14,897 nucleotides of DNA from Candidatus Omnitrophota bacterium (lineage in GTDB: Bacteria; Omnitrophota; Gorgyraeia; Gygaellales; Profunditerraquicolaceae): positions 1-14,897 of the forward strand of contig JAPLLQ010000104.1 in NCBI GenBank assembly GCA_026387485.1, given 5' to 3'. Made by a program: the position numbers and the translations under genes. Positions 7,242 to 14,330 of this stretch are shown one piece after another. A model generated the notes under the pieces. That model worked only from the letters and a program-made list of their open reading frames with translations, was not told the origin of the DNA and searched no databases. Position 1 is the first letter of the stretch; each line of letters opens with the position of its first letter.

Positions 7242-7562
7242 TTATCCTTTTAAGTTCCTGATATTACGAGCATCAAGCGAACCGGTCTTACGGTATATCC
7301 CTACAACTATTCCTACCGCGATGGTAATCATCACCACTTCTATTACGATCATAGTAATAATTAAACTCTGGGCTAATTCCAGATGCCCGCTGGCAAAACC
7401 CGCCACTATCAGAAAAAGTGTCACTGCCTTAATCAAAAGCTCCACTCCGATTAAGGCCCGGATTAAATTGTAACCTGCCAATATACAGTAAATACCGATA
7501 ATAAAAAGTAAAACCGCAAAAGACCCGAAAGTCAAAAATATAGAAACCAACTGGCTATTCAC
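7242..7562 (-). CDS. NuoK/MrpC-like membrane subunit of group 4 hydrogenase
   Basis: Three-helix membrane subunit (106 residues) linking the catalytic module to the antiporter-like channels. It matches NuoK and MrpC/MbhG: GIYCILAGYNLIRALIGVELL places Glu41 in helix 2 and SLIITMIVIEVVM places Glu75 in helix 3, the two buried glutamates on the ion path. The end (VGIYRKTGS) is also typical. The start is GTG at 7562, overlapping the NuoJ-like stop by 8 bases, with GGGAGG about 8 bases upstream. The TAA is 3 bases before the NuoA-like ATG. The family assignment is secure; which ion it carries is not visible. Confidence 0.9.
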   Translation of the reverse strand: MNSQLVSIFLTFGSFAVLLFIIGIYCILAGYNLIRALIGVELLIKAVTLFLIVAGFASGHLELAQSLIITMIVIEVVMITIAVGIVVGIYRKTGSLDARNIRNLKG

Positions 7563-8046
7563 CTTTTTTAGCCTCCCGGAATAAAATTACTACTCCGAAT
7601 ACGCCGGTTAAAAGTATAATTACCTGGCCGATTAAATCAAATTGCCTTAAGTGCCATAAAATAAAGCGCACATCCGGCTCAATATGAGCTTGGGCAGAAA
7701 CAACTTTTAGCTTAGCGTTGGCAATGATTATCCCAACCCCAAGAATTATAACTAAGATTGGCAGAAACCAGAAACGGGATAATCTTAATTTCATATGCTC
7801 GATAATCTCTTTAGGCGTCTGGGGCTGGGTAAGGCTGATTACGCTGACAAACAAAACCGAGATTAACCCGGTGCATACCGATAGTTCAAAGACCGCGGCT
7901 AAAGGCGAATTTAACCTGAACATAATTATAGTTAGTATGGCGCTAGTAAGCGCCAACCCAATAGCCGAACGTAAAATACTTCTGGCCATTACAGTCCAGA
8001 TGCCGGCGCAAATCAAAGCAACTAAAATAAATAAATCCAAACCCAA
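7555..8046 (-). CDS. NuoJ/MrpB-like membrane subunit of group 4 hydrogenase
   Basis: A 163-residue membrane protein with about five hydrophobic segments. The helix 2-3 region (SAIGLALTSAILTII..., then SPLAAVFELSVCTGLISVLFV) resembles NuoJ and the MrpB/MbhD-type domain, with Glu54 in the third helix where MrpB/MbhD-type members keep an acidic residue. Location directly before the NuoK-like gene agrees. There is no in-frame ATG at the 5' end: the reading begins with TTG at 8046, which has GGGAGG 5 bases upstream, and a second TTG at 8040 is an alternative. The upstream gene's TAA lies one base before this start. Assignment to NuoJ rather than MrpB is by operon context, since the family is poorly conserved. 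Confidence 0.8.
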   Translation of the reverse strand: MGLDLFILVALICAGIWTVMARSILRSAIGLALTSAILTIIMFRLNSPLAAVFELSVCTGLISVLFVSVISLTQPQTPKEIIEHMKLRLSRFWFLPILVIILGVGIIIANAKLKVVSAQAHIEPDVRFILWHLRQFDLIGQVIILLTGVFGVVILFREAKKGE

Positions 8047-8047
8047 A

Positions 8048-9484
8048 TTAACCTCCCAGTATATTTCCTAATCCCAAAATAAATTTATCTAACAGTACTG
8101 GAGTAAATACGCCAACCCCAATGATTATCACTGAGAGTAAGACCATTGGAAAGACAAGGCTAAAACTCGCTTCTTTGACATTGATAAATTCTCTTGTTAA
8201 TTTACCGAAGAAAACCCTGCGCTGTAAAGATAAAAAGTAAGCCAAGGTCAAAATACCGGCTAATATACCTATCACCGCATAAGTATAATAACCTGCTGAC
8301 CAAAGAGCGATTATGATAATCAGTTTACTCCAGAATCCGGCCAAAGGAGGAATTCCGGCGGCAGATAAACTTGCTAAGAGCGAACTTAAACCGGTAACCG
8401 GCATCTTTTGGGCTAATCCGGAGAGCTTATCCATATCTCTTATACCGGTCTGCTTTTCTATCGCCGCTGAATTAATGAAGAGGAGTGATTTAAATACGCA
8501 GTGATTAAAGATATGAAAAACAGCCCCAACAATGCCTAAGGCTGTGCCGCTGCCTAAACCTAAAATAATATAACCTACCTGGCTTATGCTGGAATAAGCC
8601 AGCATTCTTTTAAAATCGCTTTGGGTAAGGCTAAGTAATGCTCCTAAAACAATGGAAACTGCGCCAATTAATAAAAGCACTGCTTGGCTAGCCGGACTAA
8701 ACCCTAAGACCGAAACCATTATTCTGATAAGGGCATAAACTCCGGCTACCTTAGTTACTATCCCGGCTAAGAGCACCGAGACCGAAGCCGGGGCGCTGGA
8801 ATAAGCATCAGGAAGCCAGCCGTGAAAAGGGATAAGCCCGGATTTAATAAAAAGCGCGGCGAGAAATAAACCAACTGCCAAAATAAGCAGCGGATTATTG
8901 GGATTTAAAGTTTTTAAAACAGCTTGCACTTCGCTAAAACCCGTGCTACCGGTTAAGATTAAAAGCAGGGCTATTGAGGAAAGCATCAGGATGGTTGCGA
9001 TTGCCGAAAGGAGCAGATATTTAAAAGCCCCCTCAAGGCCGAGCAGCTCCTTATCAAATGAAATCAGGATAAATGAAGCTACTGCGGTAATCTCTAAGAA
9101 TACATATAAGGAAAATATATCCCTGGCTAAAACCGTGCCGTTCATTCCGATTAAAACCACGAGAAGGAGATTGATAAAATTTCTCTGCTTCTCTATCGGC
9201 CCGATGAACTGCCGGCTGGTAAATAAGGTGACCAAAACAATTAAGCCTATACAAAAGAGCATGATCAGGGTTAGGTTATCAACCAAAAGATCAATCTTAA
9301 GCATACTCCCAAATACCCCGGAATTCATCTTCCAGAAATTGCATCCCGGAAAGAATACCAAAAACATCTGCCCTAGGGTTAATATCAGAACTAACCCAAA
9401 AGCTATTCTTTTATTTACCTCTCTAGGAGGTAAATTCAGGATAATGATGCTAAAAAATGGGATTAAAATTAGCGCTAAGCACAC
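8048..9484 (-). CDS. Antiporter-like ion-pumping subunit 3 (NuoN/MrpD/MbhH type)
   Basis: Polytopic proton-conducting transporter family protein, 478 residues with about 14 helices. The ion-path residues are present: Glu131 in FLEITAVASF (helix 5), Lys214 in IKSGLIPFHGWLPDA (helix 7), Lys245 in GIVTKVAGVY (helix 8) and a further Lys in AGFWSKLI (helix 12). Composition and length fit the NuoN/MrpD class. The start is GTG 9484 with AGGAGAG 8 bases upstream; that ribosome binding site overlaps the TAG stop of the NuoL-like gene. It is one of three paralogues in the operon and probably sits next to the K-like subunit, though the sequence alone cannot prove the order in the complex. Confidence 0.92.
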   Translation of the reverse strand: MCLALILIPFFSIIILNLPPREVNKRIAFGLVLILTLGQMFLVFFPGCNFWKMNSGVFGSMLKIDLLVDNLTLIMLFCIGLIVLVTLFTSRQFIGPIEKQRNFINLLLVVLIGMNGTVLARDIFSLYVFLEITAVASFILISFDKELLGLEGAFKYLLLSAIATILMLSSIALLLILTGSTGFSEVQAVLKTLNPNNPLLILAVGLFLAALFIKSGLIPFHGWLPDAYSSAPASVSVLLAGIVTKVAGVYALIRIMVSVLGFSPASQAVLLLIGAVSIVLGALLSLTQSDFKRMLAYSSISQVGYIILGLGSGTALGIVGAVFHIFNHCVFKSLLFINSAAIEKQTGIRDMDKLSGLAQKMPVTGLSSLLASLSAAGIPPLAGFWSKLIIIIALWSAGYYTYAVIGILAGILTLAYFLSLQRRVFFGKLTREFINVKEASFSLVFPMVLLSVIIIGVGVFTPVLLDKFILGLGNILGG

Positions 9485-9497
9485 GTATATTGCTCTC

Positions 9498-11333
9498 CTA
9501 TAAAATCACCAATAAAACTAAAACTGCTGCCAGCCCGAGCAAAGACCAGGATAAATAAACCGAGTAATTGCCGGTATGCGCTCTCCTTAATTGATAGGAT
9601 AACCCGTAACTCAAGCGCACGCTTAAGTTATTATAAATCCAATCTATCCCTCTATCCAAAGCCCAGCTGATTTTGGAGATCAGATTTACCAGCTTTAATC
9701 CCCACTCGTAAGGGTCAAAGAATCTTCTCTCGGCTAAAGCATAAATCTGGGATATGCCCGGCGCGTAGCGTATATGGTCGGCAGCATGCAAGGCGCTTCC
9801 TTTAAGTCTGACCCCCAATAAATGGTTAACTACTGCTAAAATTAAAACTATAAAAGTAATCATAACTAATACTATATTAGTCGGAAAGCCGCTATAGTTA
9901 TGCCCCTCTAATCTTGCTGTCCCAAGTATCGGCTGAATTAAGTGGTTGATCGGAATCCAGTTAAAAACACCGAAAATAATACAGAGAGAGGCAATCACAA
10001 TCATCGGAATAAGCATGGTAAAGTGGACTTCCTTGGTCTTTTCATTAGCCGGATTAAGTTTCCCTAAAAATGCGGCATGTCCCAATTTTAAAAATGAGGC
10101 GGCAGTGAAAAAAGAACCTAGGACTGCCAGGATATAAAATATTAGTCCCCGCTCTAGCGCGGCATCATAAACCAGCTCCTTGGAGAAGAAGCCATTAAAA
10201 GGCCAGACTCCGGAGATAGCCAGAGCAGTTATACTAAAACAAATAAAAGTTAACGGCATCTTTCTTCCTAAGCCGCCGAGTTTCTCCAAATTAGCTGTGC
10301 CTGCCTGCTTTTCAACTGCGCCGCCAGTAAGAAATAGGCAGCTTTTATAAAGAGCATTGTTAATCATATGAAAAACTCCGCCGATAATTCCCACTGGGAG
10401 GGCAGTGCCAATCCCTAAAATCATATAACCTGCCTGGCTTACTGCATGATAAGAGAGGAGCCGTTTATAATCTTTTTGAATCAAGGCCATCATAACCGCA
10501 AGTATGATCGTTAAGCTACCGATAACCATAAGTAAGGTACTTAAACCTGATAACGGGGTAAATTGAAATAAATCCAAGGCGATTCTGGTAAGAAGATATA
10601 TGCCTAATAATTTATCCATTGCCGCCGGCACCAAGCTCATAAAGGGAAGCGGTGCGTCAAGCGCAGCATCAGGGATCCAGGTATGAAAAGGCATTGCTCC
10701 GGTTTTAGCGATCGCTCCGGTCATCATAAGTATAAAAGCAAGATTGGCTAAGTTATTTAATGGAAGATTTATTTTAGAGATGGTTAAGGTTCCAGCAAGC
10801 TGCCCGGTTAAAACGATCCCCAACATCAAACATAGATCGGTGATGCCGATGATAATAAAAGCTTTGGTGGCGCTCTTAAAAGCTCCTTTATTGCCGATAG
10901 CAATCATCCCAAAGAGTAATCCTAAAAGGCCTTCCCAGAAAAAAAGCAGAAGCAAAAGATTATCTGCCAGAAAAGCGCCATTAGCAAAACCTATCGTAAG
11001 CAGAAAATAGGCGTAAAACTGATTGAGCAGGTCCTTGCCTTTCATAAATGTAACCGAGTATAGAATAATTAGAAAAGCAAAGCCGGCATTAGCTAAAAGC
11101 ATAAAACTGCTAAAATTATAGAGCCGTAAAGATAAGTCCATACCCCGGCCTAACCAGTTAAAACTATAACTGGATACCTGCTTGAATGAAATCATGGCCA
11201 GAATAAGAACAGCAAAAGTTGCCAAGAGCGCTAAAGCTTCTTTTACCCGGCGCAGCTGCTTAGGGATAAAAAACACCACTATCCCCGAGAGTATAGGTAT
11301 TAATATAGGTAAAAGTAATATTTTAGCGATCAT
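9498..11333 (-). CDS. NuoL-like antiporter subunit with C-terminal extension
   Basis: The longest of the three antiporter-like subunits, 611 residues. The core shows Glu134 (FFWEGLLG), Lys210 in IAKTGAMPFHTWIPDA, and Lys241 in AAMDKLLGIYLL, plus NGFFSKELVY further on. Beyond the usual 14 helices there is an extension of about 120 residues containing RRFFDPYEWGLKLVNLIS, an amphipathic stretch, LRRAHTGNYSVY and a last hydrophobic helix. This layout matches NuoL, where the extension forms a lateral helix bracing the membrane arm, and LRR-x-x-TG is the usual motif before the final helix. The ATG overlaps the previous stop as TAATG, with AAAAGG upstream. The wording of helix 8 (PAAMDK) differs from classic NuoL (HAATMVTAGV). 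Confidence 0.92.
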   Translation of the reverse strand: MIAKILLLPILIPILSGIVVFFIPKQLRRVKEALALLATFAVLILAMISFKQVSSYSFNWLGRGMDLSLRLYNFSSFMLLANAGFAFLIILYSVTFMKGKDLLNQFYAYFLLTIGFANGAFLADNLLLLLFFWEGLLGLLFGMIAIGNKGAFKSATKAFIIIGITDLCLMLGIVLTGQLAGTLTISKINLPLNNLANLAFILMMTGAIAKTGAMPFHTWIPDAALDAPLPFMSLVPAAMDKLLGIYLLTRIALDLFQFTPLSGLSTLLMVIGSLTIILAVMMALIQKDYKRLLSYHAVSQAGYMILGIGTALPVGIIGGVFHMINNALYKSCLFLTGGAVEKQAGTANLEKLGGLGRKMPLTFICFSITALAISGVWPFNGFFSKELVYDAALERGLIFYILAVLGSFFTAASFLKLGHAAFLGKLNPANEKTKEVHFTMLIPMIVIASLCIIFGVFNWIPINHLIQPILGTARLEGHNYSGFPTNIVLVMITFIVLILAVVNHLLGVRLKGSALHAADHIRYAPGISQIYALAERRFFDPYEWGLKLVNLISKISWALDRGIDWIYNNLSVRLSYGLSYQLRRAHTGNYSVYLSWSLLGLAAVLVLLVIL

Positions 11334-12772
11334 TAAAGGCCTTTTAACATTTGACTAGCTGCGATTTGGGCAAATTGATAAGGATAACTAATCAGGATCC
11401 CCCCTGCCAAAGATAATATCCCCAAGAGCGTGACACTTGCAACCATTATCGGGCTGGTTTCTTTTGCCGAAATATTTTGCTGGCCTAAGAAAACTAAATT
11501 AAAAACCCTAAATAGATAAATAATCGTCATAAACGCGCCGATTAAGAATATGAGTACAATCCAAAGTTTTCCGGTTGCTAATGCCCCGCTAAAAACCATA
11601 TATTTGCTAAAAAATCCTCCGAAAGGAGGAATACCCATTACTGAAAAACTACAAAAAAGAAAAGCTATAGCGGTAAAAGGCATAGTTTGAATCAAGCCGC
11701 CAAGCTTAGTAATATCTTTAGTCTTGGTATTCTGCTCTATGATCCCGGCGCAAAGGAAAAGCCCGGCCTTAGCAATTCCATGCATCAGGATATATAAGAG
11801 GCTGCCTAAAACCGCAAACTCATTTCCTATTGCCAAACCAAAAAAGATAAAACCGATCTGGCTGATCGTAGAAAAAGCGATCAACCTCTTTAAATCCGTC
11901 TCACGTAAAGCTGCTCCGGCAGAGATAATCGCGCTTAAGCCGGCAATAAGCGGAACAATCGTATTCCATAGGATATCCGGGGTAATATTAACGATAAAGA
12001 TCCGGGCAAAAACATATACGCCTATCTTGACTAAAACCGCGGCGTGCAGAAGCGCGGTTACCGGAGATGGAGCAACACCGGCATCCGGAAGCCAGGTATG
12101 AAATGGCAGAGTTGCTGATTTAGAGAATATCCCCACCAAAATTAACAGAACTGCTAAATTAGAGATTCCCCCTATCCTGAATTTTCCCTGTATGACTGCT
12201 AAATCAAAAGAACCGGCTTGCTGGTAGATCATCAGGAACCCGGTGAGCATAACCAAAGCTCCGAAGACAGTAACTAAAAATGCCTTGTCTGCTTTTAGCA
12301 CATAGGGTTTATCCCGGAAAAAACCGATTAAGCGCCAGCTGGTTATTGCGGTAATCTCCCAAAATATATACAAAAGAATAAGATTAGCTGAAAAGACTAT
12401 CCCCATCATCGCGCCGAGGAACAAGGTGACCATAGAATAATATTCATTCTGGTTTTCGTAATGGCTGATATAACCAAAAGAGTAAGTAACAATGATTGCG
12501 CTGATTAGGCTTGAGACACAAGCCATAAATACGGCGAGTGAGTCGGCATAAAGAGTGAAATTTAAGCCTAAGGCAAATGGCTTTAAGATTAAAATCGTCC
12601 TACCAGATAAAACTAACGGGACAAGTTTTAAAGAAAGCAGGAATGAGGAAAAAATAAAGATAAATGAGAGGATATTCCTCAGGCGGCTTGAGGCCCGGCC
12701 TATAACCGGCAGGACTAAAGAGCCGATCACCGGAATAAAAATAATCCCTAAAACTATTGAGTTATAATTCAT
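11333..12772 (-). CDS. Antiporter-like ion-pumping subunit 1 (NuoL/MrpA-N type, no C-terminal extension)
   Basis: First gene of the hydrogenase operon. It encodes 479 residues with about 14 membrane helices and belongs to the proton-conducting transporter family shared by NuoL/M/N and Mrp antiporters. Residues of the ion path are visible: Glu139 (IFWEITAITSW), Lys218 (FSKSATLPFHTWLPDA), His243 and Lys249 (LLHAAVLVKIGVY), and Lys389 (GGFFSKY). The segment SFGYISHYENQNEYYSMVTLFLGAMMG resembles NuoL/MrpA N-terminal domains more than NuoM. ATG 12772 has AAGG 7 bases upstream and the promoter about 140 bases upstream. It may act as an additional pumping unit. Confidence 0.91.
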   Translation of the reverse strand: MNYNSIVLGIIFIPVIGSLVLPVIGRASSRLRNILSFIFIFSSFLLSLKLVPLVLSGRTILILKPFALGLNFTLYADSLAVFMACVSSLISAIIVTYSFGYISHYENQNEYYSMVTLFLGAMMGIVFSANLILLYIFWEITAITSWRLIGFFRDKPYVLKADKAFLVTVFGALVMLTGFLMIYQQAGSFDLAVIQGKFRIGGISNLAVLLILVGIFSKSATLPFHTWLPDAGVAPSPVTALLHAAVLVKIGVYVFARIFIVNITPDILWNTIVPLIAGLSAIISAGAALRETDLKRLIAFSTISQIGFIFFGLAIGNEFAVLGSLLYILMHGIAKAGLFLCAGIIEQNTKTKDITKLGGLIQTMPFTAIAFLFCSFSVMGIPPFGGFFSKYMVFSGALATGKLWIVLIFLIGAFMTIIYLFRVFNLVFLGQQNISAKETSPIMVASVTLLGILSLAGGILISYPYQFAQIAASQMLKGL

Positions 12773-12907
12773 ATTTTAACCTTAACCAATCCTTCTGCTA
12801 ATCCCTATTATCTGATTGATAATGATCGATTGCCGTAGGCTTACTTTTAGCCTGCAGCAAGGCAGGATAAATAAAAATATTCACTCGTATACCTAAGAAT
12901 GAATATT
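12773..12907 (-). promoter_or_regulatory. Structured 5' leader of the hydrogenase operon
   Basis: About 135 nt between the predicted transcription start and the first hydrogenase gene. Besides the hairpin at 12876-12907 I see CCTGC-CTTGCT-GCAGG (12866-12851), AGGCT-AAAAGTA-AGCCT (12853-12837) and ATTATC-AATCA-GATAAT (12823-12807). The second and third of these four hairpins share bases and cannot form together, the kind of alternative pairing used by attenuators and riboswitches. I recognise no known riboswitch class. There is no evident leader-peptide ORF. Stems are read from sequence; regulation is inference. Confidence 0.4.
12876..12907 (-). other. AT-rich 11-bp stem-loop followed by T-rich stretch at predicted transcript start
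   Basis: AATATTCATTC (12907-12897) pairs with GAGTGAATATT (12886-12876) with one G-U, around the loop TTAGGTATAC. The 3' arm is followed by TTTATTTA. It could be the 3' terminator of purF, a 5' mRNA stabiliser, an attenuator, or an operator dyad, since it starts at about +1 of the predicted promoter. The AT-rich stem makes it a weak intrinsic terminator at best. Confidence 0.45.
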
Positions 12908-12913
12908 ATCAAT

Positions 12914-12942
12914 AATTTACCAGAAACGGTTCTGCTTGTCAA
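12914..12942 (-). promoter_or_regulatory. Sigma70-type promoter of the hydrogenase operon
   Basis: On the minus strand a perfect -35 box TTGACA (12942-12937) is separated by exactly 17 bases from TAAATT (12919-12914), preceded by TGG, which gives an extended -10 (TGn). Transcription would start near 12907. It is the only strong promoter I found in the intergenic region and is correctly placed before an 11-gene operon whose genes overlap or nearly touch. Confidence 0.7.
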
Positions 12943-12958
12943 GAGCAATATCGCTCTT
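12941..12958. repeat. Inverted repeat at purF stop, overlapping the -35 box
   Basis: AAGAGC-GATATT-GCTCTT on the minus strand is a 6-bp dyad around a 6-base centre. It begins within the purF stop codon, and its last two bases are the TT of the TTGACA -35 box. No T tract follows, so it is a poor terminator. It could be an operator or a chance dyad. Confidence 0.3.
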
Positions 12959-14327
12959 ATTCTTCCAGTATTTCTTTAGAGAGGCGGGTGGATGGTTTAA
13001 TCGGATATTTTCCGGTAAAGCAGGCGGTGCAGAAGTTCTCTTTTGCGCAGGGCATAGATTTAAGCATCCCTTCAAGACTTAAGTATTCTAAGCTATCTAC
13101 CCCGATAAAATCGCGTACCCACTCAACACTATGCTTAAAAGCAATAAGTTCCTTTTTAGTAGGAAAATCTATCCCGTAAAAGCAGGGGAATCTTAAGGGT
13201 GGACAACTTACCCGCATATGTATCTCTTTTGCGCCTACCTCTCTTATTGCTTTTACCCTTGCCCGGCTGGTCGTACCCCGGACAATGGAATCCTCGATAA
13301 CAATCACCCGTTTATCTTTTAAAACCTCTTTTACCGGATTTAGTTTTATCTTCACCCGGAAATCACGCACTAATTGGCTGGGCTGAATAAAGGTCCGGCC
13401 GATATAATGGTTACGGATCAGGCCTGTTTCATAGGGAATACCTGTGGCTTTAGAAAAACCCAAAGCCGCAGAAGTTCCTGAGTCGGGAATAGGCATCACG
13501 ATATCTGCCGGAATAGGAAACTCTCTACCTAACTGTTCACCAAGAGTCTTACGGGCGGTATAAACATTAAACCCAAAAATATTGCTATCCGGTCGGGCGA
13601 AATAAATGAATTCAAATATACAGAAGGCGCAGGGTGTTTTATTGAAGGGCTTAATTGATTCTATTTTATCTTTATGAATAAAAACTACCTCTCCGGGTTC
13701 AATATCCCGCACATATTCTGCGCCGATTAAATCTAAAGCACAGGTCTCGCTGGCTAAGATATAGGCGCCATCAAACCTCCCCAGACAAAGCGGACGCCAG
13801 CCAAAGGTATCTCTTGCTCCGACCAACATATGATTAACCATTAAGACTAAAGAATACGCGCCTTCGAGCTGACTCAATGCCCAAACCATTGCTTCTTTAG
13901 CATCTTTCTTCGGGCTACGAGCTAAAAGATGGGCAATTACCTCAGAATCCATAGTAGTTTGAAATATTGAACCTTTTTCTTCCATCTGCCTACGTAGGCT
14001 AAGGGCATTAGTCAGATTCCCATTATTAGCTATCGCAATATCTCCGATTTTTCATTTCACCAGGAAAGGCTGGCTATTCTTGGCATTACTGCTTCCGGTG
14101 GTAGAATAACGCACGTGTCCTACGGCAAGCTCTCCGCGTAAGCCGGAAAGGGATTTCTCATCAAAAACATCGCTAACTAAGCCCATTGCCTTATGCATAA
14201 ATATTTTTTTACCATTACTACTGACTATCCCTGCTGATTCTTCTCCCCGATGCTGCAGGCTATAGAGCCCTAAATAGGTAAGCTTACTGGCGTCTTTATG
14301 AGGATATACCCCGAATATTCCACACAT
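12957..14327 (-). pseudogene. purF: Amidophosphoribosyltransferase, full length but interrupted by an in-frame TGA
   Basis: First committed enzyme of purine synthesis: PRPP + glutamine to 5-phosphoribosylamine. One reading frame runs the whole length of 456 codons, broken only by TGA at codon 92. Before it: MCGIFGV with the N-terminal nucleophile Cys2 and no propeptide, and GHVRYSTTG (Arg73, Tyr74). After it: NNGNL (Asn102, Gly103; relatives read HNGNL), PDSGTSAALG, GLIRNHYIGRTFI and the PRPP loop VIVIEDSIVRGTT (341-353). Four Cys (236, 382, 433, 436, counting the TGA) match the [4Fe-4S] ligands of Bacillus-type PurF. ATG 14327 is 3 bases after the carB stop with GAGAGG upstream. Everything but one codon looks functional, so a sequencing or assembly error, recent inactivation, or readthrough are all open. 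Confidence 0.88.
14052..14054 (-). other. In-frame TGA codon within purF
   Basis: Minus-strand codons read CTG GTG AAA TGA AAA ATC GGA GAT, i.e. FLVK-stop-KIGDIAIA, with the 22 codons up to the next methionine in the same frame and clearly PurF-like (NGNLTNALSLRRQ). There is no frameshift. Homologues usually have a variable residue such as Tyr at this place. No convincing SECIS-like hairpin follows, and TGA is a normal stop for exbB and the NuoH-like gene. Confidence 0.9.
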
Positions 14328-14330
14328 CTT

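Noticed and set aside
9054..9254. Short minus-strand ORF inside the NuoN-type gene
   Set aside because: It is out of frame with a well-supported membrane protein and shows no family resemblance.
3470..12772. Annotation of the cluster as NADH-quinone oxidoreductase (respiratory complex I)
   Set aside because: Both [NiFe] cysteine motifs are intact in the D-type subunit, the B-type subunit has C-x-x-C rather than adjacent cysteines, and no NuoE, F or G is present.
14015..14054. Selenocysteine insertion at the purF TGA
   Set aside because: No convincing SECIS-like hairpin follows, the position is not catalytic, and PurF is not a known selenoprotein.
2770..14054. A genome-wide genetic code in which TGA is sense
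   Set aside because: exbB and the NuoH-like gene end at TGA in clean ATGA overlaps at expected protein lengths.
12957..14327. Two separate genes, one of 91 codons and one of 342 codons starting at 13985
   Set aside because: They are in the same frame, the 22 codons between are clearly PurF, and together they make one normal-length enzyme; the later methionine lies within a conserved helix, not at a natural start.
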